Positions 54,039 through 61,252 of a stretch of DNA of 64,000 nt are shown here, piece after piece. The stretch comes from Pseudomonadota bacterium (GTDB lineage Bacteria; Desulfobacterota; Desulfovibrionia; Desulfovibrionales; Desulfovibrionaceae), in assembly GCA_023399375.1 (NCBI GenBank), contig JAEWPX010000139.1:1-64000 (forward strand), in the 5' to 3' direction. The notes under the pieces were generated by a model. It saw nothing but the letters and a program-made list of their open reading frames with translations, was not told the DNA's origin and ran no database searches. Within the stretch, counting starts at the first letter, position 1, and each line of letters opens with the position of its first letter. Both the position numbers and the translations under genes were made by a program.

Positions 54039-55232
54039 TCAGCCCGCAATGCCCTGGCCGAATACGCGTCCGAAGGCCCGGCACTGCCCGAGCGCGTCGT
54101 CGTCCGGGTTCCACAGGGCACGGATGCCGTCGGAGACAACTTCGAATCCGCATTCCTGCAGTTGCGCCGTAAGCAGCTTGACAGACTCGCCGCTCCAGCC
54201 GTAGGCCCCGAAGGCCGCCGCTTTTTTTCTCTTGAAGCCCAAGCCGCGCACCATCTCCAGAAAACCGCCCAGGGACGATAGATACCCCCGATTGATGGTC
54301 GGGGAGCCCACGAGCAAGGCTTTGGAGCGGAAGACCTCCGTCACGATATCGTTTTTATCGGCCTTGGCGGCATTGAAAAGTTTCACCACAAGGGTCGGAT
54401 CGGTTTCATGCACGCCTGCGGCAATGGCTTCCGCCATGCGCCGCGTCCCGTTCCACATGGTGTCGTAGATGATAATGGCTTGATGTTCTTGATAATCCCC
54501 GGACCACTCCAGATACTTGGTTACGATCTGCATGGGATTGTCGCGCCAGATGGTGCCATGACTTGGGCAGATCATCTTGAGTGGCAGGCCAAGTCCGGCA
54601 AACTCCTCGATCTTGCGTTTGACCAGTGTGCTGAAGGGTGTAAGAATGTTGGCGTAGTATTTGATACACTCTTCCATGAGCAGACAAGGGTCGACGAGAT
54701 CATTGTACATGCCTTCGGAAGCGAGGTGGTGACCAAAAGCGTCATTGCTGAAGAGAATCTCGTCACCTGTCAAATAGCAGAACATGGTGTCCGGCCAGTG
54801 GAGCATAGGGGCTTCGATGAAGAGCAGTTCTCGATTCCCCAAGCTCAGGCGTTGGCCGGTCTTGACCACTTGGAAGTTCCAATCCTGGTGGTAGTGACCT
54901 TTCAGGGATTTGACGCCGTTGGCTGTGCAGAAAACGGGCACTTCCGGAATGAGCCGCATGAGCTCCGGCAATCCTCCGCTGTGGTCGCTTTCGGCATGGT
55001 TGGCGATAACGTAGTCGATTCGGCCGAGGTCCACGACAGTTTTGAGCTGTTCGATGAACTCGCCGGCGAAGGGTGCCCAGACCGTTTCCACCAAGGCCGT
55101 CTTCTCGTCCTGCACGAGGTAGGCATTGTAGGTGGAGCCGCGATGCGTGGAGTATTCCTCGCCGTGGAAGCGTCGCAATTCCCAGTCGCGTTTGCCCACC
55201 CAGGTGACGTTGTCGGTGATCTTGATACTCAT
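54039..55232 (-). CDS. roo: flavodiiron protein (rubredoxin:oxygen oxidoreductase type)
   Basis: A 397-aa cytoplasmic enzyme that reduces O2 to water and/or NO to N2O, taking electrons from rubredoxin. The beta-lactamase-like diiron domain keeps the ligands His79, Glu81, Asp83 and His84 (NHAESDHSGG), His145 (MLHWPDT), Asp164 (SNDAFG) and His225 (CPSHG). The flavodoxin domain follows from about 255 (IIYDTMWNGTRRMAEAI, GSPTINRG, FGAYGWSGES). AAGGAGAG stands before the ATG at 55232; an in-frame start at 55271 would overlap the hemerythrin gene. Desulfovibrio species use this protein for oxygen protection. Confidence 0.93.
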   Translation of the reverse strand: MSIKITDNVTWVGKRDWELRRFHGEEYSTHRGSTYNAYLVQDEKTALVETVWAPFAGEFIEQLKTVVDLGRIDYVIANHAESDHSGGLPELMRLIPEVPVFCTANGVKSLKGHYHQDWNFQVVKTGQRLSLGNRELLFIEAPMLHWPDTMFCYLTGDEILFSNDAFGHHLASEGMYNDLVDPCLLMEECIKYYANILTPFSTLVKRKIEEFAGLGLPLKMICPSHGTIWRDNPMQIVTKYLEWSGDYQEHQAIIIYDTMWNGTRRMAEAIAAGVHETDPTLVVKLFNAAKADKNDIVTEVFRSKALLVGSPTINRGYLSSLGGFLEMVRGLGFKRKKAAAFGAYGWSGESVKLLTAQLQECGFEVVSDGIRALWNPDDDALGQCRAFGRVFGQGIAG

Positions 55233-55267
55233 GCCGGTCTCTCCTTTTCGCGGTCTGCCATCATGGT

Positions 55268-55810
55268 TCACCCCGGCAGATATTCGGTGGCCAGGTCATC
55301 CAGGAGTCGGTGAAAGGCCTCGTGCCTACCCGGTCCGATGCGGTCCTCTTCCAGGCGCTCGAAAGCCTCGTGCATCGCCGTCAGGGCAGGCGTGCCAAGC
55401 AAGCGTTCGGCCATGGGGAACAACACACTATTTTCTTTGGCGATGTGTTGGGTCAGCAATTCGATGTAGTCAAGGGCCGGGGCGACGAATGACCGAGGGG
55501 CGGCGCTGCCTGCCAGGGCGGCGTCCATGCCGCGAATAAGTCCCCGCCCGAGGGCATGTTCGTGAAGCATGATTCCGATGGGACCGCCTTCACGCGGCGT
55601 GCCCGCAGCCTCCAATGCGGGGAAGAGGATGTCCTCCTCCTTGCCGTGGTGGCATTTGTCGACAAAAATTTTGAGGAAATCGAGGATGCCAGTAAGCTCG
55701 GCGACTGGAACGGTTCCACCCGCTTCGATGCGCGTGGCGAGTGCCCGCATGACGCCCAGCATGCGAAGAATGCCTTCATGTTCCGCTCGTAGGTCGTCTG
55801 TCGCTGTCAT
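55268..55810 (-). CDS. hemerythrin-like HHE domain protein
   Basis: A 180-aa four-helix-bundle protein that probably binds a diiron site for O2 or NO. Metal ligands in family order: His11 (LRAEHEG), His54/His55 and Glu58 (CHHGKEED), His83/His85 (MLHEH), His122 and Glu126 (QHIAKEN). Similar proteins include the YtfE/Ric diiron repair family, but it lacks their N-terminal ScdA part. It is the first gene of the operon, 35 bases before the flavodiiron gene. Confidence 0.9.
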   Translation of the reverse strand: MTATDDLRAEHEGILRMLGVMRALATRIEAGGTVPVAELTGILDFLKIFVDKCHHGKEEDILFPALEAAGTPREGGPIGIMLHEHALGRGLIRGMDAALAGSAAPRSFVAPALDYIELLTQHIAKENSVLFPMAERLLGTPALTAMHEAFERLEEDRIGPGRHEAFHRLLDDLATEYLPG

Positions 55811-56087
55811 ACGCTCCTCGGGAAGGACTTTAATTGTTTAATCATACGCGGCCGGCGATTCTGATGCAAGTAGCCCAGGTTCTTTTTCGATTATGCAAGG
55901 TGTTTGCTAAAGGCCACGTCGTCGCCTTCACGACAAGTGGTTGGCAACGGGCACAGAATGCCGTGTTTGGCGCCTACAACAGCCCAATACTGCCCTATAT
56001 TTGGCAATAAACCGGCGGCCCGGGCAAGTGGGTATTATTTTCCGCTGGGCAGAAAAGGCAGAATCAAGGTGGCGGTTGTGCAAATTT
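55811..56087. other. promoter-side region of the hemerythrin operon
   Basis: The AT-rich stretch near 55830-55860 probably holds the leftward promoter of the hemerythrin-flavodiiron-sensor operon. No gene is seen. Confidence 0.35.
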
Positions 56088-56244
56088 ACCGGATCAGGGA
56101 CTCTAACCGCCATGTTGGGACAATTCTACCCTTGCTGCAATAGGGGCAAACTGCTAGGTCAAAATCGGAGAAAACCTTCATCAACTATTTTTGAAGTCTA
56201 AATATGTCAAGCTGTTATCTTTTGCAGTGAGGTCCGAGGGTGCG
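56088..56244 (+). repeat. conserved right-end sequence of island 2
   Basis: Counterpart of 28198-28351, with the same ordered blocks leading into the attachment core. It defines the right end of the second island. Confidence 0.75.
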
Positions 56245-56265
56245 GAGTCCCCCCTTCACCATCTA
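56245..56265 (+). repeat. island attachment site, copy C (three-base deletion)
   Basis: Same core as 4640 and 28352 but lacking GGC: GAGTCCCCCCTTC then ACCATCTA. The deletion falls in the acceptor-stem part, so this site could no longer rebuild a working tRNA end. Confidence 0.75.
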
Positions 56266-56408
56266 AAAGGGGTTGCAGCTAACAAGCTGTAACCCCTTTT
56301 TTTTGTCTTCAGGGTTACGGCAAGGCTTCAAAAAGCCCTGTAATTTGGCCAAAGTATCAAAAATGGTCAAACTGCTGGGGCAAACATGCCGGACGCCGGC
56401 GTGGGCCA
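56266..56408 (+). pseudogene. third copy of the terminator plus integrase 5' region
   Basis: Copies the terminator hairpin and the first about 100 bases of the integrase frame (through CATGCCGGACGCCGGCGTGG). It stops abruptly at about 56408. It looks like the left end of a third, mostly lost element. Confidence 0.78.
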
Positions 56409-56717
56409 TAATCACCACAGCTATTTTTGAATGGCTGGGCCCGGGACCGATGCTGCGACGGGAACGAGCCCGGGCCTCGGAAGCGCTTCGCCGCAAGGCG
56501 CAACAAGCCCACCGCAATCTGACGGATCTCATGCGCCGGGTGGTTGCCGGCGCACGGCCCATATGCAAGCGTCGTCAGGGCGGGAAATCCAGGGAACAAC
56601 GTATCAGCCTCCCCCGGTCGAAATTATCCGGTGAAAAATGGCCTTTTTTTGCATCCTTTTCCTCCTCGCATCGTCATCCAGTGAAACACCCGCGAACGCG
56701 GTGGCAGGAGGACAACT
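56409..56717. other. junction region before arsM
   Basis: A frame here contains GPMLRRERARASEALRRKAQ, basic and helical, but with no family I recognise. The right end carries the arsM ribosome binding site (AGGAGG). Confidence 0.35.
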
Positions 56718-57515
56718 ATGCGTGACGACCGTGACAGTAAGATCCGGGAATCAATCCGTACAAAATACGCCGAGACAGCCTTGTCCGAGAAGTCCGGCTG
56801 TGGCTGCGGAAGTGGTTGCTGTACCCCTCGTGGCGTCAAATCATCGAATGATTTTGCCAGGATGGCCGGATATTCCCCGGCCGAATTGCAAAGTGCCCCT
56901 GAAGGGGCGAACATGGGCTTGGGCTGCGGCAATCCGCAAGCCATAGCCGCATTGCGGCCGGGTGAGGTCGTCGTGGACCTAGGCAGCGGCGGCGGCTTTG
57001 ACTGTTTTCTTGCTGCCAGACAGGTGGGGGAAGAGGGGCGCGTCATCGGTGTGGACATGACACCGGAGATGGTTGAAAAAGCCAGAAGAAATGCGGTGAC
57101 CGCGCAATGCGGCAACGTGTCGTTTCGCCTCGGCGAAATCGAATATCTTCCGGTTCCTAACGGCATTGCCGATATCGTGCTGTCCAACTGCGTGGTGAAC
57201 CTAAGTACGGATAAGGCCCAGGTATTCCGGGAGGCCTACCGGGTGCTGAAGCACGGCGGTCGGTTGGCCATATCGGATATCGTGGCGACCGAGGAACTCC
57301 CCGAAACGGTGCGCCGGGACATCAGGCTGCATGCCGCCTGTGTGGCCGGAGCCGAACGAATTGAAGTTCTCGAAGCGATAATGCACGAGGCCGGATTTGT
57401 GCATATTTCCATTCGTCCCCGACCGGAAAGCGAGGTGCTGCTTGCTGCGTATCTTCCGGGACGTAACTTGGAGAAGAGCCTTGCCTCGGCGAACATTGAG
57501 GCTGTCAAAGCCTAG
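56718..57515 (+). CDS. arsM: arsenite S-adenosylmethionine methyltransferase
   Basis: A 265-aa enzyme that methylates As(III) to volatile or less toxic products. The SAM site is VVDLGSGGGFD (85-95). The three conserved arsenic-binding cysteines are present: Cys70 in LGCGNPQA, Cys158 in SNCVVNLS and Cys208 in AACVAGA. The N terminus adds a Cys-rich stretch (CGCGSGCC, residues 28-35) usual for ArsM. AGGAGGACAACT stands before the ATG. It is followed 11 bases later by a SigZ-type sigma factor gene, so the two are one operon. Confidence 0.92.
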   Translation: MRDDRDSKIRESIRTKYAETALSEKSGCGCGSGCCTPRGVKSSNDFARMAGYSPAELQSAPEGANMGLGCGNPQAIAALRPGEVVVDLGSGGGFDCFLAARQVGEEGRVIGVDMTPEMVEKARRNAVTAQCGNVSFRLGEIEYLPVPNGIADIVLSNCVVNLSTDKAQVFREAYRVLKHGGRLAISDIVATEELPETVRRDIRLHAACVAGAERIEVLEAIMHEAGFVHISIRPRPESEVLLAAYLPGRNLEKSLASANIEAVKA

Positions 57516-57526
57516 GGACGGTTGCC

Positions 57527-58096
57527 ATGCGGGAAGAGTTGCAAGCCATGTGGATTGCGCATCGGGATGAAATCAGGGCCTTCATCGCTCGGCGGGTACC
57601 TTGCCAGGCTGCCGTGGACGATATTCTGCAAGACGTATTTTACAAGACACTATCCCGATTGGCAGAAGACCATATCACGCAGCCACGGGGCTGGCTTTTC
57701 GCAGTTGCCCGAACAACCATTGCAGACCATTATCGCGGCATTCGTCCCACCGTGGATGTCCCTTCTTCCCTGGTATCCGCGAGCCCTGACCCGAGTGCGG
57801 GTTCCCCCGAAGAGATGGGAACTTGCCTGAAGCCGATGATCGAGACCCTGTCGGAAAAAATGCGCGCGCCTTTGGTCATGGCCGATTACGAGGGGCTGCG
57901 GCAACAGGAGGTGGCCAGACGCCTGGGCATCTCACTGACGGCGGTCAAGTCTCGCATCTTGCGGGCGAGGCTGCAATTACGACGCATGATCGAGGATTGT
58001 TGCAAGCTGGAGTTGGATGCCCGGGGAAACATCATGGACTTTGTCGTCAAACCGGGGGGATGTGCCCGGTGGAGTGTCGCGAAGACCGGACGCTAA
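57527..58096 (+). CDS. sigZ: ECF sigma factor, SigZ-like
   Basis: A 189-aa RNA polymerase sigma factor. Region 2: MWIAHRDEIRAFIARRVP then DDILQDVFYKTLSRL and QPRGWLFAVARTTIADHYR; region 4: APLVMADYEGLRQQEVARRL then GISLTAVKSRILRARLQLR. The C-terminal tail has the SigZ signature: a CC pair, KLELDARGNIMDFVVK, and a final Cys (GGC). These cysteines could sense thiol-reactive metalloids, which is inference. No anti-sigma factor gene follows. Confidence 0.87.
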   Translation: MREELQAMWIAHRDEIRAFIARRVPCQAAVDDILQDVFYKTLSRLAEDHITQPRGWLFAVARTTIADHYRGIRPTVDVPSSLVSASPDPSAGSPEEMGTCLKPMIETLSEKMRAPLVMADYEGLRQQEVARRLGISLTAVKSRILRARLQLRRMIEDCCKLELDARGNIMDFVVKPGGCARWSVAKTGR

Positions 58097-58174
58097 TCCG
58101 GTAGGGGCGTGGCAGCCACCAAAAGTGGGGACAACACGAAATGGTAGCAACTGGCCCCCGAAGGAGTTGCCCCC

Positions 58175-58276
58175 ATGTTGACGGATTCCGCGATACGCAA
58201 CGCAAAACCCGGCCCGAAGCCCGTCAAAATGTTCGACTCCGGGGGACTCTATTTGGAGGTGGTGGCTGTCGGCTGA
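58175..58276 (+). pseudogene. P4-type tyrosine integrase, N-terminal scar
   Basis: 33 codons reading MLTDSAIRNAKPGPKPVKMF then DSGGLYLEVVAVG and a stop. This is the start of P4/DUF4102-type integrases, a family different from the tRNA-Leu island enzyme. GGAG-like bases precede the ATG. The rest of the gene is gone. Confidence 0.7.
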
Positions 58277-58830
58277 GGCGGCTTCTTTCATTTCGCGCCA
58301 AAGGGGGCCTTCGTGGTCGATCTGCACGAAGCCCGACTGGTTGCGGTCACAAGGTGGTATAATTTAATCCAACTTTTAAAAATTCAACCTGCGCATCTGC
58401 AATGCGGTTCAGGAAGCAGAGGTCCAGAACATCACTTTTTAAGTCCCATTTCAAGGAGTTAGGCTCAACAAACATGACCATTTTTGCTGTGATATGATTG
58501 GTTGGTGCATCGGCGCGACGAGGGCCCCTCCACAATCTACCTTTATTTTCCTATATATCTTTACAGCAGCCCTCTTTTTGCTATATCGATAAGTAGGCAT
58601 GGTAAAAGCATGCTATAGTCGCCATTGCGCCGGCTTGTCCGAGCAGAATGCCGATTTGATCGCCTTACGGGATGGGCCGCAGCCGTGTGATCTGTCCACA
58701 GGGCATGCAGCGTCGCAAGAACAGGCAGGGTCCGTCGGGGATGGTCCCCCATCAGCCGGAAGGTCTTTCCCGGGGTTCGGACCGATCGAAAGAGCAACCC
58801 CTAAACATTGGCACCCATAACGGAAGCCCC
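58277..58830. other. AT-rich junction region before the DUF3160 gene
   Basis: About 550 bases without a gene I can support. The part from 58350 to 58600 is AT-richer than the flanks and looks like remnant DNA. The last 150 bases are the leader of the DUF3160 gene; a longer frame upstream of 58831 lacks a signal peptide and is not used. Confidence 0.4.
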
Positions 58831-61212
58831 ATGAAGCCGAAACACCTCTTGCTGCTCTTTCTGGTCCTGGCGCTGCTGGCGTCCCACGCCGTTTGGGCCG
58901 CGAATCAGGCCGCTTTCCTGGCTGCAAACGGCACAGTGGCCTTGACGCCCGACACGCCCGCCGGTTTTACGGTCCCGGCCGTGCCCCCGGCCGCCGTTCC
59001 GACGCCGACCATGGAGGAAGCCCCGACCAGTGTGGATACGGCCGCCAATGCCAAGGCCGTGCTCACAAGGCTCAAGCTCAACCTGTCCGGGGACGAGAAG
59101 CACTTTCTCGACCGGAACAAGTTTCTGCTCGTTCCCAAACGGGCCACGGCCTATGCCGGAAAATACGATTTCACGAGCTGCAATTCCCCTGAAGCCTACG
59201 ACGAGATGCTCGGCATGCACGACCAGGTCTGCGGCGATTCCGATCCCATGAATCGCCAACCGGAAAACACCCGGCTCGTCACGGTGGATATCGTGCTGCA
59301 CGCCCTGGGCAAATATTTTGAAAATGCCATGGAGCACCTCGAAAAAACAGAGTTGGCTCCCATGCTGCAACGATTCGTCGCCGGTTTGCGCGACCAAGCC
59401 CTGGCCCGCCGAAAAAACGCCGCCGGCGAGCTCGCCGAGCGCCTGGAAATCGTGGCCGCGCAACTCACCATACCGCTGGTCGTTCTTGAAAACGTCAAGG
59501 TCGTCAAGATCAGGACGGATGGCCCTCCCCCCGGCAAGCCTGCCCCGGACAACGCAGACACCGCCAAGGCCGCCCTGGCCCGGCTGGATAAGTACAAGAA
59601 GGACTTTTCGCCCCAGACGCTGGCTCGATTGCAGCAGGAACTCGCTCTTGTGTACGCGGCCAAGGACGTGACCGTATCCCCCTTATTCGGTGGCTACGAC
59701 CCGGATGGCACGCTCAAGGCCGACTACACCCAATATCTCCCCCGGGGCCATTACGCCAAGAACTCCCAACTGCGCGGCTACTTCCGGGCCATGATGTATC
59801 TGGGCCGCAACGGTTGGCCGCTGTCCCAACCAAGCGGCCTGTCCGACGCCCTGCTGGTCATGGTCATGACCGCCTCGCCGGGCCCCGATGGCAAGCCCCT
59901 CGCCGCATCCTGGCGGCGCATCATGGATGTCACCGGCTTTTTCGCCGGCCTTCCCGACAACATCGCCTATCCCGGGCTGCGGGACTTCACCATCCGCGTC
60001 CTTGGCAAGGACAGCCTGTCTCCGGCCGACGCCGTGAACCAGGACGTGCGCGACAGGCTCGCGGCCAGCCTCCACGAGTTGCCCGCGCCGCGCATTCTGG
60101 CCGATATCCTGGTCTCCCCCCAGATACCCGACACGACAAAAGGGCAACTCCTGGCCCAGAGCAGGAGCTTTCACCTGTTCGGCCAGCGATTTAGCCCGGA
60201 CGCCTGGATCTTTTCGCGCCTGACCGCCGGCCAGGAGAAAACCGAACTCCGGCTTCCCTCCATGCCCACGGCCCTGTTCGTGCCGGCCGCCCTCGGCAAC
60301 AAACCCGCCCGGGACTTGGTGGCCGCTTTCCTGGCCCGGCCCGGACAGGCGTTCACACCGGAGCAGGTGGAGGCGTTCCTGGGCCGACTGGATGCCACGG
60401 CCGCCCAGTTGGCCGAGATGCCCGAAACTGATTGGTACGCGAGCCTGGCCTCGGGCTGGCTCCACGTCCTGTCCACCCTCAAGTCCGCGTACGGCCAGGG
60501 ATGGCCGGGCTACATGCAAAGTCCGCCCTTCCCGGCCAAGCAGATCGAGTCGGTTCTCGGCTCCTACACCGAACTGAAGCACGCCACCATCCTGTACGCG
60601 AAACCGAATTATGCCGAGTTCGGCTCCGGCGAGGAGGAGGGTACGCCCCCGCCCGTGCCCAAGGGCTTTGTCGAACCGAATCCCGACTTCTGGAACGCGC
60701 TGTTGCGACTTGTGGACACGGCCAAGGCCGGCTTCGCCCACTACAAGGTCCTGCTCCCGGAAGTCGAGGAAGAAGGCCGGCTGGATCGATTCCGCAAGCA
60801 AGTGGCGTTTTATGCCGCCCTGGCCGACAAGGAACTGACCAATACCCCCATTGGCGAGGAAGACTATGAGACCTTGCGCCTGGCCAACCTGTCGGAAATG
60901 GCCTCCCCCTTCGAACCGGTCGTCATCGAACCGGACCAATGCCAAAGCGCCCTGACCGTGGACGTGCACACCGATGCCGTCACCGGCCGTGTCTTGTACG
61001 AAGGCACGGCCGAGCCCTACGTCATGCTGGCCCTGGTCGGCAACGAGGCCAGTCCCCGGCTGGTGGTCGGCACGGCCTTCAACCACTACGAGTTCACCCG
61101 GCCCCTGGCCGAGGGCCGGCTCACGGACCAGGCCTGGCGGGCTGCGGTCTATGCCAGGCAACCGAAGCTTCCCGCCAAAAACGATTGGTACAAGGTCCTG
61201 CGCGTCAAATGA
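58831..61212 (+). CDS. secreted DUF3160 protein
   Basis: A 793-aa exported protein. The signal peptide is MKPKHLLLLFLVLALLASHA then VWA. After a Pro/Ala-rich linker comes a DUF3160 domain spanning most of the chain: NRQPENTRLVTVDIVLHALG, YTQYLPRGHYAKNSQLRGYF, MMYLGRN, then a late KQIESVLGSYTELKHATILY and NPDFWNALLRLVDTAK. DUF3160 is a common domain of unknown role in secreted bacterial proteins. ATG at 58831 is chosen because it starts the signal peptide. The next gene starts 40 bases later, so the two likely form an operon. Confidence 0.8.
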   Translation: MKPKHLLLLFLVLALLASHAVWAANQAAFLAANGTVALTPDTPAGFTVPAVPPAAVPTPTMEEAPTSVDTAANAKAVLTRLKLNLSGDEKHFLDRNKFLLVPKRATAYAGKYDFTSCNSPEAYDEMLGMHDQVCGDSDPMNRQPENTRLVTVDIVLHALGKYFENAMEHLEKTELAPMLQRFVAGLRDQALARRKNAAGELAERLEIVAAQLTIPLVVLENVKVVKIRTDGPPPGKPAPDNADTAKAALARLDKYKKDFSPQTLARLQQELALVYAAKDVTVSPLFGGYDPDGTLKADYTQYLPRGHYAKNSQLRGYFRAMMYLGRNGWPLSQPSGLSDALLVMVMTASPGPDGKPLAASWRRIMDVTGFFAGLPDNIAYPGLRDFTIRVLGKDSLSPADAVNQDVRDRLAASLHELPAPRILADILVSPQIPDTTKGQLLAQSRSFHLFGQRFSPDAWIFSRLTAGQEKTELRLPSMPTALFVPAALGNKPARDLVAAFLARPGQAFTPEQVEAFLGRLDATAAQLAEMPETDWYASLASGWLHVLSTLKSAYGQGWPGYMQSPPFPAKQIESVLGSYTELKHATILYAKPNYAEFGSGEEEGTPPPVPKGFVEPNPDFWNALLRLVDTAKAGFAHYKVLLPEVEEEGRLDRFRKQVAFYAALADKELTNTPIGEEDYETLRLANLSEMASPFEPVVIEPDQCQSALTVDVHTDAVTGRVLYEGTAEPYVMLALVGNEASPRLVVGTAFNHYEFTRPLAEGRLTDQAWRAAVYARQPKLPAKNDWYKVLRVK

Positions 61213-61252
61213 GGTGCGCGGGCAAGGGAGGAGCAGACGGCGGGCTGTCCGC

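Noticed and set aside
54039..54139. Start of the giant sensor at 54139
   Set aside because: It would overlap the flavodiiron gene by 100 bases with no domain gained; ATG at 53983 is used.
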